From Phaseolus vulgaris (Eukaryota; Streptophyta; Magnoliopsida; Fabales; Fabaceae): a DNA stretch of 64,000 nucleotides. Below, piece after piece: positions 36,930 to 50,138 of this stretch. The notes beneath the pieces were generated by a model, which did no database searches, was not told the DNA's origin, and worked only from the letters and a program-made list of their open reading frames with translations. The translations under genes and the position numbers were made by a program. Location of the stretch: positions 25,144,611 through 25,208,610 of the forward strand of contig NC_023754.2 in assembly GCF_000499845.2 (NCBI RefSeq), written 5' to 3'. Positions within the stretch are counted from its first letter, which is position 1; each line of letters starts with the position of its first letter.

Positions 36930-39900
36930 ATGGAGGGTAGTAGTAATTCTAATGGCACTTCTTATTTGTTGGCTTTTGGAGAAAACAGTGGTGGGCTATG
37001 CCCAATGACGATGATGCCTTTGGTGACTTCCCATCATGCTGGTCATCATCCAATAAATCCTAATCCTAGTAATAATACCAATAATAATGCAAACACAAAC
37101 TGTCTCTTCATTCCCAACTGCAGTAACAGTGGAACTCCTTCTATCATGCTCGACAATAACCACAACAACAACGATGATAACAACAACACTGGGGTAGGGT
37201 ACTATTTCAGGGAGAGTGGCCACCACAACCACCGCAACAACAACAATGGAAGCTCCTCCTCTTCTTCCTCTTCTGCTGTCAAGGCCAAGATCATGGCCCA
37301 TCCTCACTATCACCGTCTCTTGGCAGCTTACGTCAACTGTCAGAAGGTTAGAAAAGAAGAAAAAGCTTGCTTTTAACTTGTTGAGTCCTGTGTGATGTAT
37401 GTGTACACCCCAAACACCCCCCGCCTCCTTGTGTAAAAAAGGTAGACAGATTTTGTGGTTGAAAACGATCCATGCTAAATTAATTACTTTCTGCACACTC
37501 CCTTTCTTTGGCAATTTCGGATCTGAGTTGTGTGGCATGTGTACTGTGAATTGTGGACTTGTTTTTTTTGTTTCTTTCTATTAAAAACACTATGTTGATA
37601 AGTTATGTTCCATCGTAAGAAAGAGAATTTGCAAAGAAGTCAAAAAACCCTTTAAAGCAGAAGTGATAAAGACAGTTTACTTAATGGAAATTATGTGTTT
37701 TGTAGCACGTTCTCATATTACACGATACTTGGTTTTCACACGTTCTTCGCAGGTTGGAGCCCCGCCTGAAGTGGTTGCCAGGTTAGAGGAATCATGTGCT
37801 TCTGCGGTGACAATGGTAGGAGATGCAGCTGGATCCAGCTGCTTAGGTGAAGATCCAGCTCTGGATCAGTTCATGGAAGCTTACTGCGAGATGCTCACCA
37901 AGTACGAACAAGAACTCTCCAAACCCTTAAAAGAAGCCATGCTCTTCCTTCAAAGGATTGAGTGTCAGTTCAAAAATCTTACTATTTCTTCCTCCGACTT
38001 CGGTGATGACCCACTTTCTCTCTCTATCTATGCTATCTTCTGAAATTATTTTTCATATTTAATACGATGATCTATCAACGTTTGGTGAAAAAACTTGCAT
38101 ATAGCTGTTTCCGTGAGTAAGTGTTCTTCTCATGTCAGAATTGGAACTTAACAAAAGATTTACATAAATTATCGTGAAAAAACATTAATTCCAATTAAAA
38201 AATTAAAAAAACATCGGAAGCTGTTCTTAAATAACTACTCCTAAGGAGTATATCTAAGTTGTCAGGTTGTTTCTAACGTTGATTGCTTAGTATTTGATGT
38301 TTGAGTAATTGACTACCAATGCATGCCTGTGTTTTAAAGCGTGTTGTGAGTATTGAAATGTGCTTAAAGTTGATGAAGCACCACTTTTTCTTTTCAACTT
38401 TAAATATCTTTAACAATCATTGGGCTATAGGCTCCCTTTAAATGATGTATTTTATTTTGGTAGCTAGTCTTTGTATGTGTGAGGGTTTCAAATACTGGCA
38501 TCGGTGCCCTTGTTCAAAGCGTGGCTTTGTCTGCCAAAGTGTAGATGATGGTGTGGTACATATCTGTATCCTCTTCTTGGTGTTAGTGCATTGATTAAAC
38601 TGTTTTGGTATCTTGCTAATTCGTCATCTCGTGTGTGCTAGACATTGACATATATACAGCTGTCTTCTTTGGAAATATAAGACTTTAGTTACATTATTGT
38701 CGTCCATTTGATTTTAACGGGATTCTCAGGTTTAGCTTGTTTTGCTTCCTATGTGTTAAAGATTCTTCTACTTGAAATGAATAGAATGACGGATGAAATG
38801 GCCGAGAGAAGTTTGCTGGTAAATAACCTAGGGATTAGGGTTTCTTCTTGCCCTGGAGTGGTAATTGTTGGGTAGGAGTTGGCTACATACTCTCCTTGGA
38901 AATGTAATAAGCAGACTAAGAAATGGCAGAAAAGGCTGAAGTTCTTTTGGGAGAAGTGCAGAATTTTAAAATTTGCCAGAGTGAATTTAAGCAGTAAACA
39001 TAGAAACATTACTATATTTCTTGAAGTTTTAACTACAACTAAAACTATAGAGGAAACCTTCTATTCTTATTTGCTACCATATCACTTTATCTGCTATACT
39101 CTTTATTGAATGGTTATTGTTTTTGTTAGTCATACTCCTACTCTTTATTTGCAATATTGAATACTATACTACTCTTTATTTTTTAGTTGTCAGTTTTTTT
39201 AAATTATTTTTATTCTGTTAAATTTTTGAATGGTTATTGTTTTTGTTAGTCATACTCCTACTTTTCTCTAACATTTAATTAATTTATATATGTATATATA
39301 GTGATGTAAAAATGAAAAATAAAATACCAACTATTTTATTAAGATACAAAAATTTAATATATTCTGCATAATTTTAAAAAAAAAAAAACAGATACTAGAG
39401 TGTACTTGAAACTTTTTTTTACTCTTGATTCTTTAACCATAACGGATAGCAAAACAGCTTTTATATAAATAATTGTAGTAATTTAGTTCTTAAATTTGTA
39501 TTTTATCTTAAACAAACAGGGAAAGAAATGAAGTTATCTGAATTCTTCTGTTATGATTTTGTTGTATGGATCAATAAATGAATCTGCCAAATACTTATTT
39601 CTGTAGATTCAAATTAGTATCATTTGGAAATAAAGGGTATTAGTAAAGTGATAACCTCAAAGAACTCTGTTGGTGAGATGTTTTTCTGACCCTTGAGAAT
39701 GGTGAGAAAACATGGGAAATAAACAATTTAGAGTAACTATGGAAAATATTTTCTCTTAAAAATGGAATGAGTGAACGAGAAAATGAATCAAATGCCAAAC
39801 AAACCCTTATCCTAACTAAATTTTGGGAACTGCCATTTATAGTCTTGGTATATTTATGGACTTAAAGAGGGCTATTTACTTTGCATTAAATTTTTATAGA

Positions 39901-42355
39901 AGAAATAATCTAAAGTGAATGGGAAGTAAAGGATTAAAGTGGCTATTTACTTTATATTTTGTTATTTCGAAACAGTATAAATTGAGTTTAGCATGATTGC
40001 ATTTTCTTTTTGCTTTCTGCTCCTTTATTTTCTTTCTATCCAAGCAATAAAAAGATCTTTTACATTTTAGTTTTCTCTCTATCCTAAGTCCTCCAAAAGA
40101 TGCTGTTATGGTTGTGAGATATGATAGTCTCCTCTTTCACTTCACAGCCTCAAAGGGTTTTTGGTGTGAAGGGTAAACATCTTTCATCCCATTATTATTT
40201 ATTAGCATGATAATTACTTTGTGGTACAAGAACCTTTTATGGTTGATTGGTGGTAAGGTGAATTTGGGTCTTCCCTGTTCCCAATTCAGAATAAGATGAA
40301 ATTGAACATAGCGAGGTGCTTTTGTATATAGCTGCGTATCAAGCCTAGGCTCTTTCTTGAAAGAGTTAGGTTAGGTTAGTCTTAAAGAGTTCAAGCTTTT
40401 TGGATGGTTGGTCCTTGGCAATAATGATAAGCCAACGTTGAGCATAGTTGATAAATAGTTGAGTTTTTTAAACGTGTTGAGAATTTGTGTCTTGATGATG
40501 TGCATGCAGAAGATTTTGTTAGGAAAGACAGCTCATTCTATAACGAGTGAACCAAAATCAATTGAAAATGAAAATTTCTAGTTGTGTCGCCCAATTTGTT
40601 TCCTCAAACTGTTGTGTGTATAGAATATGTACTCTCAAGGGTTAGTCTATGCATATCGTCTTTCCTGTGATTGCGTTTTGCTTCCATATGCACTGAATCT
40701 TCAGATGCATTTGTCATATTTGTTAGGATTATGACCAAAGAGTTGTGGTACTAATCTATTTGCGCAGCTTAAACTGGAAATGGATATACATACTGTCATA
40801 TATCTGCATAATGCTGATTGTTCAATGAAATCTACAGTTGAATATGGGAACCATTAACATTAGTCAAACTTTACTGCAATTGTGCTAATGACTATAATTG
40901 CAAATGGGTAAAAGCTTTTACATGTTTGCTGGATATAATCACGAGTCATTATTAAGTTTTAACGAGTCACTGTATTGTAGCTTAAAGATAGTACTATGGA
41001 ATGTTTGCAAGGGTCCATGTATATCGATAAAGTAGCCATAATTCATAAGTTACATTGGAGCAGTATATATTCACGATTACACTTTTTGGTCCATAACTTT
41101 GCCTGGTCTAGAGAAAGCGGAGTGTCCATTCTCTCAGTTCAGATGTATAGAATAATGTTTGGACTTTGGCACCTGGCTCTTTATCCTATGTACCAATTCA
41201 AGTGCAAACTTTTAGCGGTGTAGATCAATTATTTCCTCATGATTGCAAGCTGTACTTGTAGTTATTCTTTTAAATTCTCATGAAATGTTTTCATACTATA
41301 TTTTACTTTATAATTCAACTAAGAGAAACCAATTCTTTTATTTCTATATTTTATTTTCTTTCCTAAGTATAAGACTGTTAAATATATTTAAGTTGTAATA
41401 ATATTCACTTTAATCACTCAGAAACGTGCCACAAAAGTTTACCTTTAGGAAAATAATGCAGTGACGTGGTATATGATCAATTCAAACTATTTTCTAGTTT
41501 CAACTTTTAACTAGTTGCAATAATAGCAATGTGTAGATATTGTTTGAAAATTGCTGGCTACTACAGTGGTTCGTGTGGTTGATTTTTTTGTGTGATAGTC
41601 ATAGAATTCTTATTGGAGAAAAGTAGAGGGAAGGTATTCATCTCACTATGATCGAACTTGAGTTAATATTACTGTTTTTATTGATTTTTTAGTTAGGTAG
41701 ATTGTTATTTAACTTTGGAGTTGTATTTGTATTGTAAGTATGGATTTAGTTGGGACGAGATATTAAATCTAGATTGAAAAAAAGCTTGTTTCAGAAATTA
41801 ATATCATAATTGAGTTCTGTTGATGTTGTGTTCAGGTTGTAATGAAGGTGGTGATAGGAATGGATCATCTGAAGAGGATGTTGATGTGCAGAGCATGATA
41901 GATCCCCAGGCAGAGGACAGGGAATTAAAGGGTCAGCTTCTGCGCAAGTACAGTGGATACTTGGGCAGTCTGAAGCAGGAGTTCATGAAAAAGAGGAAAA
42001 AAGGAAAGCTACCTAAAGAAGCAAGGCAACAATTGCTTGAATGGTGGAGCAGACATTACAAATGGCCTTATCCATCCGTATGTTGTTCAATCTATTACAA
42101 TGTCTTGAATACAATGTTCATAGTTTTGATGGTAGGTTTATTCATTGACAGGAATCTCAGAAGCTGGCTCTTGCAGAGTCCACAGGTCTGGATCAGAAGC
42201 AAATCAACAACTGGTTTATTAATCAAAGGAAACGGCACTGGAAGCCTTCAGAGGACATGCAGTTTGTGGTGATGGATCCAACCCATCCACACTATTACGT
42301 AGATACTGTTCTGGCCAATCCATTTCCCATGGATCTCTCCCACCCCATGCTCTAG
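36930..42355 (+). CDS. STM: Class I KNOX homeobox protein, SHOOT MERISTEMLESS/SBH1 type
   Basis: Exons: 36930-37346, 37753-38002, 41836-42077, 42152-42355; 370 aa. The N-terminal 115 residues are low-complexity, rich in Asn, His and Ser. Then come KNOX1 (about 116-160, from [16 protein letters not shown]), KNOX2 (about 170-216, [20 protein letters not shown]), the ELK domain (252-273) and a TALE homeodomain (about 274-336) with the three-residue loop PYP in KWPYPS and the recognition helix [12 protein letters not shown]. The C-terminus ends [12 protein letters not shown], close to soybean SBH1 and Arabidopsis STM. Family role: a nuclear transcription factor, working with BELL-type TALE partners, that maintains undifferentiated cells in the shoot apical meristem. 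The start at 36930 sits in the good context AAGCCATGG; an in-frame ATG at 36915 would add five residues. Intron 2 is 3.8 kb. STM paralogues of soybean type exist, so orthology is near-certain at family level only. Confidence 0.95.
38003..41835 (+). other. Long intron 2 of the STM-like gene
   Basis: 3833 bp between a CG|GTGATG donor and a TTCAG acceptor. It contains a 35-bp direct repeat starting GAATGGTTATTGTTTTTGTT at 39109 and 39229, i.e. a 120-bp tandem duplication. No gene on either strand is supported inside it. Introns of class I KNOX genes often carry regulatory sequence, which is a possibility here and not shown. Confidence 0.8.
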
Positions 42356-45300
42356 CAAAATCATCCTTTCTTACTAAAACTCCTGTTGTCACTAAAACCT
42401 TACAATTATTATATTTATATAATTAATATTAATATGCTGAGAGCTCGTATAAGCATTCTAAGAAATCCTAGATTGTTATACTGCTGTTCGCTGGTTTGGA
42501 TCATCTAGTGGAACATAGTATTCACGAAGTTATGAATAAATAAAACTCCAAAAGTCTCTAGTTTACTTAAGTTCCTTTTTTGTTCTCTGGTTCTAATAAC
42601 GTTTGATAGTAACAATTTATTTGTGACCTATTTTGGTTGCCTATCAAAAGAGGTATCCCTAACATTACCAGGTGGATGTGACTGTGTGAATGAGTTGAAC
42701 TGAGTCTATTACTTGAAATTTCAGCATGAGTGGCAAATGCAAACTGGAACTTTGAATTTATTTTTAATTGTATTAATTTAGTATGTAGTAAATATTCTTA
42801 ACACCTAATAATAATCTATATATTTCTTCTAGATAAGAGTATTCACAATCTCAGAAAATGAGTAGAAGATAAATAATGTAAAATATGAGTTGAAATTGTT
42901 GGTTTTTTCTTTTCTTCCTCATAATAAGGTTGATTTCTTCTTTTCTTCCTCTTAATAAGGTTGGAGGAATCCGTTATTACATACTACTTTCAATACTTTT
43001 TTACATGCAAAGTGATGATGGTGCACTAAATGTGTGGGAGGAAGAGAAACTCAACCATGCTATCAAGATACACAATTACATCTTAGTAGTTATAGACAAT
43101 GTGTAAACACATTATTTAATTTTTTTATTTTCTTCAAAAATAATTTAATATTTTTTTTATTTTATAATTAACAAGAAAAAAACTGTATTGTAATTTATAC
43201 ATTATTTGTCTTCTAAACACGTTCCTAGTTTAGATTTTAGAGTCTTAATTTATTTAGAAATTAAGATATGACATAAATAAATGTCAAAAGTTACATTCAA
43301 CGCAACTACCACCAAGAGAAAGAAACTAATAAATTATTTTTAAATTTTCTCTTCAATATAACACTGTTTTATTATTTTAATAACTATTGACAACTTGTTA
43401 AATAGTGTCCAAAGAAAAGATTGGCATTTGATTTTGCTTGATGCATACAAAACCATGACAAAGATTAAATCCATAATACAATAATATGTTTAAAAAATAC
43501 TTTGATTAATTTTTTTCTCAATAGTTATGTATTATTAGTTTGTTAATAAAGGTTTGTCTTTAATAAAGTCGTTGGATGGTCCATATAGTAAATTTTCTCA
43601 AATGTTATTACGATAATTGTTTACTAATTCTTATTCTTATTTTTGCCGTGTAATTAAATGTTATTTTAATTACAGTGTAATAATATAAAGATAGTTATGA
43701 GTGTAATTATTAAATAGTGTATTGGATGTGAAGTGTAACGATGAATTATGTCTCAAATTCTTGAAGACAAGTAAGTTGTCAATTTTATTTTTAACTTAAT
43801 TTTAAGTTTAAACTTTTTTTTTTGTCACGAATTAACTTGATTTCAACAAATGTTATAAAAAAATTGGAGATTCCCGACCATTTCTTATAAAAAAATATTT
43901 TTTACCATTTAAATTATATCAAAATTGCATTACAGTTTTTATTGTTCAAGTGAATTGATTGTAACACATACATAAATTATTTTTTTTAATTGATGTTGAA
44001 TTATAAAAAGACGATCTTGAAAATATTTTTTAAGTTAGTCGAGAAATCAATGTTGATTTTGTACTAACTTGTTTAACATTGATTTTATAATTGAGGTTGA
44101 AAAAATAATTTTCTTTAGTTGTGACTAATACACTTCTATAACATAATTTAAGTAGCATTTATGAGTAATTTTTTAACTAATATTAAAATAATATAATACA
44201 ATGTATTCACTTAGAATATTAAAAAATAAATTTTTTAAATCTAATTCAACCGAATGTTAAAAGTAAATTTTACTTTAATATTAAAATTATCTAAGTTTAT
44301 AGTAATAAGAATTTGTTATACCATCTACTGATATATAGTCTCATGTATAAATTATTATTTAATTTTAGTCTTTTATTTGGTCAATTCATTTGATAATTAT
44401 TATTACGTAGAATTTTTATACTTATTGTTAAAATAACATTAGATTTTCATAATTTTTTTTCATAAATTGAACAAATGAGATAAGTAAAGAAAAATGGTTG
44501 ATATGTGATGATTTATACATTAGATATTTAATGTTGATACCATTATTTAGGTACTATATATTTAGACTGTAGTAATATAATAAAAGAAATTAATTTATCT
44601 TTATTAAACCTATAATTTATCTGCTAGTATAGAATTGATATAAGTCGTACTCTTAACTATTGGCTTAAGTTATTTAAAAATACATCACATTATAATAGAT
44701 ACATCACATAAACAATAATATTTATTTTTTCAACATTTTTTATTGTTGAAAACATTTTTATAATCGACTGTGTAAATACTTTTTACATTTTCTCTAACAA
44801 TAATAAGTAGTTAAAAATTATAATATTGATGATATTTTTTTTTATTAATAAATAAAACAAAATTTTCACTCATTTATTTTCAACCAAATAAAAATTGCTA
44901 GTTAGTGAAGAAAGAAGAATGTAAATTTTTATATAAGAGAATATTTGTGTAAGTACTTTCAGACGACATCGTTTAGACTTTGATGTTTATACTTGGTCCC
45001 TCTCACTCAGCTTCAACACATTCAAAACCCTTCTTTTCTTCTCTTCACTAACTTTACTGTAACAACCATCTCTTATGCTTTGGTCTCTCTCACTCAGCAG
45101 AACCCACCCCAATCGCAGTACCTATTTTAAAACGAAAGCAGAACGCTACGGTGAGGCGACAACGAAGAAAGGTGACGCGATTCTAGGCAAGGCGATGTGA
45201 AGTGAGGCACTGCGAGACGAGAAAGACGACGACGAACCCAAATAGAAAACGAAGGCAGCAGGTCCAGGTATGAAATGAGAACCCTAAATCTTGACACTAA

Positions 45301-45842
45301 GCGAAACGACCCATTTGTGGGTCTTTTGGGGTTTTCTTTGAAACTCGTTCACTTGATCTCTGACTCGCGAGTTTGTACCGATTATACCGAGTTTGTCAGA
45401 GTCTGCTAATATACGAGTCTACGCACGAGTAGTTAACTCGTGACCCATCAGTAGACTCTTGAACTCGGACGGGTTTACGGGTTAATCCTAGAGTTTGATA
45501 CCATGATTTAATGATGACTACTTTGGATATGGATATGGGTACATGTGATTTGTTATGATGCTATGACTATTGTAAGTGTCTTGACTTGAGTGATACTGCA
45601 GATCAAGCCTTTGCTTTTAAATGATGTAAATCTTTGAAAAAATAGCATTAGTGTGCATTTTCAAAATTTTCTGCAAAAATAATTAGGGAAGAAATCATGA
45701 CAGCAAAAACATTAAATTCAATCCTAATAAACTAGGCATTTGTATATCTCTGCTAACAAGAGTGTAATCCTCTCCCGCTCAGGTTATATACTTCTTTCTT
45801 TTGCTTCTTTTTGTGCATCTGATGGTTCTGCATACATCCAGG
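42356..45842. other. Intergenic region between the STM-like and mL46 genes
   Basis: Starts with the probable 3' UTR of the STM-like gene. A two-copy 30-bp repeat containing TTTTCTTCCTC lies at about 42908-42965. The middle 2 kb is AT-rich without genes. At about 44960-45270 the sequence becomes GC-richer and is probably the promoter and first non-coding exon of mL46, with a candidate donor at CCAG|GTATGA (45268/45269) and an intron reaching to shortly before the ATG at 45843. Confidence 0.55.
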
Positions 45843-48800
45843 ATGAAGATGTCATTGGTTCGACCTCTCTTGACAAGGCGAGGATTCAGCACAAGCTCTG
45901 AGAACCTTGTTGCTTCTGTGCTCTTTGAGAGACTGCCAGTGGTCATTCCCAAAATTGACCCTGTAGTTTACGCATTTCAAGAATTCTCGTAACTTTCTTC
46001 CTTCGCTGACTTTGATATTATGTTCTGCTTGATAAAAATCTATCTATATCTAGGAAACATAAATGAATTGGGTATTTGACCTTCACTGATTCTTGGATGG
46101 ATTTGTATTCATAAAAGATTCCGGTGAATTTCTTTTGTTGTCGATCGATTAATCAACACGAAAAACCTGTTTTAGCAGTGACTATTGTACCAGCTGTTTT
46201 TTTATGGGGTTTAAATGTTAGGTTTCGGTGGCAACAACAATATCAGCGCAGATATCCTGATGAATTTATTGACAAATCTGAAACAAGGTACAAACACTCA
46301 AGTCTATGTCTATAGTTTTTATATTTTGATATTTACATTTAATTAGTTCTAAAGAGAGAGATCGCAAGGTGGCATTTCAAATAGTGAGTAATCCATGTGT
46401 TGTATTGGTGAGTTATATGTTGGCTGTCGAAGGCCTAACACAACCCTCCTCCTTTATACAGGCTTGGAACTGACTATGACACCGCAGGTGGTTGCACTTT
46501 TAGTTATAATATATTCAAAAAACATATTTGCAAGTTTCCTGAGAAAAGATAAATACTTGAATAGTAACCAACAAAATTGTTTTTTTTCCTCTATTAAACT
46601 TCTATTTTATGTGAATACTCTCAAATGTCTGTAAGGGAGGCATTTATCTATATACTCAAATAGAAAATGGATAAGAACCATTTAGTCTATTGCTAATATA
46701 CTCTATTGTATAAAAAATCATTCTCTCCTTCCACAGAACTAGTGAAATATCTAAACTATCATAAGGTTAAAATAAAGAGGGGAATATAAAAGACAATAAT
46801 AGATAACTAAACAAAGGTAAAATATATTTGTTAGAGTAAATGAAAGATATCCAATTATGTGTTTATTATATCTTTAGAGTATTTATATTATCTCACATGG
46901 CCGCCTTCCATATGTCCTTATTATCTCTTAGGATTGTATTCATATTTATTTAGATTTCATGATTTGTTTCCTTATTTAATTAGGAGGATTATGACATTTT
47001 ATTACTATTCTTAAATTTGATTAAAAGCCTAACTTAATCCTACAAAATTGGATTGTAAGATGGGATTTTCCAAGCTCTGCAAGGACTATATTAATCACTT
47101 CTGTAGTCAGTGTAGGATGTCAACACTCCGTGCCTCACTTTGAACTGGACATTCAGGGCTCGGTGGATAAATGCATGCACCCAAATAACAATACCACCTC
47201 CTTATCTAGGAATAAATCGTAAAGCATTGACAAATATGGGTGTGACCCAATACCGAATCTAGGATAAACTTGTCACTGTTTTAAAATTTATATGACTTAA
47301 CTTAATCTTACAAAATTAGCTTAGAGTGTAAGGATTGGCTAAGCCTTATAATAACTTCATTGGCCATATAGTTGATTTGGATCTTGCCAAACCTATAAAT
47401 TTAATGACGCCTTGAAGATTATTTAACTTGGTTGGCCAGATTTATGATTATGATGCAAAGACTAATGTTTTATATTTTTATTTTGTTTGCCTCCTTCTCA
47501 ATCCACTTTTTTCATATACAAGTGTTGATATACTTAAGATTTATCACAGCTGGCAATACAGATAGTTTCTTCTTTTCATATGTTCTCATGAAAATTATGT
47601 TACATCCAGGGGAAAAGGTGATTATCATATTGACTATGTGCCAGCAGCACGATTCACTGAGGCTGACAAAAACAATGATAAAAGGTATGCACCAGTATGA
47701 GTAGACTGACCATGTGAGAATTTACAGTAAGAAAATACTTCATTTAAATTTCTCAAACATACGAAGGAAAATGAATGCTACACAAGAGAGGCCGTAATTT
47801 CAATACATGTGATTTCTCCAATGAAATATTGGTTCTTGCTCGACCTCATCTTCCTTGGGAGTGGACCAATGTCTATTTTCTGTAGCATGTTGTTTAGTTA
47901 GGCATAATAATTAGCAAGTGTTATTTAGATTTTAAATTCCATTTTAACCCTTGCCTGCTTTAGTGGTGAGTGAATGAAATTTGGTTTGACAAATTCGTGA
48001 TTTTATAATGTAGAGCAAACTTGCCATTTGTATATTTATCTTGTACTTGCCGCTAGTCTTTATGAAAGTCTTCAGAGTAATGTATACAGCTCTTATTAGT
48101 TCAAACTGAAAATACACTCATGCTATGGCAATAACCAATCCTCATTCAATGACTTGGTAACTTAATGTTGAGAAGACAGAGAGACACTTATCTATACTTG
48201 TCCCTTTATATTTTTCATTATTTTAAAGAAATGAATTTTCAGACATAATTTTTGCATGACTGCTCATTCTTGTACATGCTACTACTTGTCTACTTAGGTC
48301 ATTACAGAGAGCTCTTGATAGAAGACTCTATCTTCTCGTCTATGGTAATGCACATGGGGCTCCTAGTGGAAAGCCTTTGTGGCATTTTCCTGAGAAAGTT
48401 TATGAATCTGAGGACACCATGCGCAAGGTGAACATTGACATATGGCTTTCCTTTTCTTTTTCTGTATATTTTCCTTATTAACTTTTTTTTTTAATTTTGC
48501 AGTGTGCAGAGTCTGCATTGGAATCAATCATAGGAGATCTTTCTAATACATATTTTGTTGGAAATGCTCCAATGGGCCATATGGTTGTTCAGCCTACAGA
48601 AGACCAATCTGGATCCGCATCCTATAAGGTATATTTATAGGAAATTTGTTGTACTTATGGTTTACTAATGGAAGCTTCGGTTCTTTTAATATTCTTATTT
48701 ATATCAATATATGTTGGCTCCGTATGGAAGTGCTTAGGACTTTACCTTGTTTGGTTGTGTCACATGATTCTAAAACTAGCCTTTCCAGTGCTTCTATCTC

Positions 48801-49004
48801 ACTTCTTGTAAAAATTAATTATATTTGCTTATTTTTCTCTTTGCTGAAATCTTCTGCCAGAGATTCTTCTTCAAGTCTCAAGTAATTGCTAAAAACAAGT
48901 TCAACATTGCAAAGTGTGAGGATTTTGTCTGGGTGACAAAGGATGAATTGATGGAGTATTTTCCTGAGCAAGCTGATTTTTTTAACAAGATGATCATTAG
49001 CTGA
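45843..49004 (+). CDS. MRPL46: Mitochondrial large ribosomal subunit protein mL46
   Basis: Exons: 45843-45988, 46222-46287, 47610-47684, 48298-48427, 48503-48628, 48861-49004; 228 aa. A basic, Ser-rich N-terminus (MKMSLVRPLLTRRGFSTSSE) looks like a mitochondrial presequence. The body carries mL46 hallmarks: LPVVIPKIDPVVYAFQEFSF, the RRYPDEFIDKSE segment, and the Nudix-like stretch PLWHFPEKVYESEDTMRKCA followed by a Phe-rich RFFFKSQVI strand. The Nudix fold is retained in this family as a structural domain without the catalytic GX5EX7REUXEEXGU box, and that box is not present here. It acts in the matrix as part of the mitoribosome. The start was chosen right after the acceptor CATCCAG|G; an in-frame ATG at 45801 would lie in the probable 5' UTR intron or exon. 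From memory the Arabidopsis homologue is At1g14620. Confidence 0.92.
47030..47375. repeat. Paired TRIM-like repeat fragments in intron 2 of mL46
   Basis: Related phrases ACTTAATCCTACAAAATT (about 47032) and ACTTAATCTTACAAAATT (about 47300) are each followed by a TGTAAG motif and an AAGCCTT- or AAGCTCT-type phrase. This spacing and wording resembles short non-autonomous LTR elements common in legumes. The assignment is tentative. Confidence 0.35.
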
Positions 49005-49581
49005 TGATAATGGAGGACTATTTAGTTGAAGCGATCGCAAATATCACAGAATGATAATGAATGACCTTGAAAGAACATCAAACCATAATGTTTCAGGGTA
49101 CATCTCTATTTAAAGTTTGGATATCTGTCTTCACCAACAAATTTTGTTTTTGAATTTTAAAGTAAATTGTTTTTTTCTGCGTTTTTTGGTAGAGATTTAG
49201 AATCTAAGTTATGTATTTTAAAATCGTGATTAAAAGTTTCGGGAGATTTAATTCCTCATTTGACCCTCTTTATCCATGTTTTATGCATACTGCTATTTAA
49301 AAACTATCAATATTTGAATCTTGTTAATGAAAATGATAAAATAGAAAATCTGATAAATATTTTATTAAAATCGAACAAATTTATTTTATTTAATTTAATT
49401 TCTTTAAAAATAACTTTAGACCGTACTTTAAATAAATGACAATTTCCAATAGTTTTCGTCAACAGAAAAATTAAATGGAACTGTTGCTCTTTTTGGTTAG
49501 TGTGACTACGTTTTTTCAAACATACTAGTGAGTTGTTACCTTTACTATTTTTAGAATTTTTTCAAAAAAACCATTACTTAT
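49005..49581. other. 3' region of mL46 and spacer
   Basis: Probable 3' UTR of mL46 followed by AT-rich DNA. No gene seen. Confidence 0.6.
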
Positions 49582-49774
49582 ATGGTTGAAGACTCTAATC
49601 AAGTTGAGAATGAGCTTAAACGTGCAGAAGATGAACTTTAGAAGATCCCTGAGCATCTTAAAGTAAGAAGGAAACAAAAAAGCTTCTACAGGAAAAGAGA
49701 GTTATGGGTCGGACAAAATCAGATTTCAGTTATAGTGCTGATTATTTGCGTGGCCGGATTATGCTGAAAAACTT
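49582..49774 (+). pseudogene. Broken intronless fragment of a Hep_59/Tls1 (C9orf78-like) gene
   Basis: Translation from 49582 gives a short frame ending in LKRAEDEL then a TAG at 49639, after which the same frame continues KIPEHLKVRRKQ. In another frame, from about 49680, KLLQEKRVMGRTKSDFSYSA then DYLRGR can be read, and one base later DYAEKL. From memory these pieces match, in order, the plant homologue of hepatocellular-carcinoma-associated antigen 59 (Pfam Hep_59, a spliceosome-associated protein). The segment between KVKKRN and KLLQEKR, about 40 residues in that protein, is deleted. A stop, a deletion and a frameshift make it a dead copy. Absence of introns suggests a processed or fragmentary insertion. 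Confidence 0.6.
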
Positions 49775-50129
49775 ATGTAGAAAGATAAAAATTGAATTTT
49801 AAAGCGATTTTATAAAATGGACTTAAGTTTAAAATTTATTTTTTAATAATTCTTTTTTTTTTTCATTTAGAATTAGGGATGTTTATTTGGTGAACTTATT
49901 TATAACTTATACGGACTTTATTTAGTAAATGCTCATTACAGTATGCTAGCTTTTTAAATTGTCATCTAATCACAATTTTTTATATATAATAAAGTTATTA
50001 ATTTTCTTACTAATCATCTTAAAAATTATATCAATAATTACTTCAAGTAATAGTTAGATATAATATGGAAACTTTTACACCCAAGCCAAAAATGTTGTTG
50101 GGCTAAAAGTTATAATTTCTTGTCCGTTT

Positions 50130-50138
50130 TTAAACTAA
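50130..50138. repeat. Left 9-bp target site duplication of the MITE
   Basis: TTAAACTAA, repeated exactly at 50533-50541. Confidence 0.85.

Noticed and set aside
36996..37538. 180-codon minus-strand frame
   Set aside because: It is antisense to exon 1 of the STM-like gene, and its Val-rich sequence is the complement of Asn and His codon runs.
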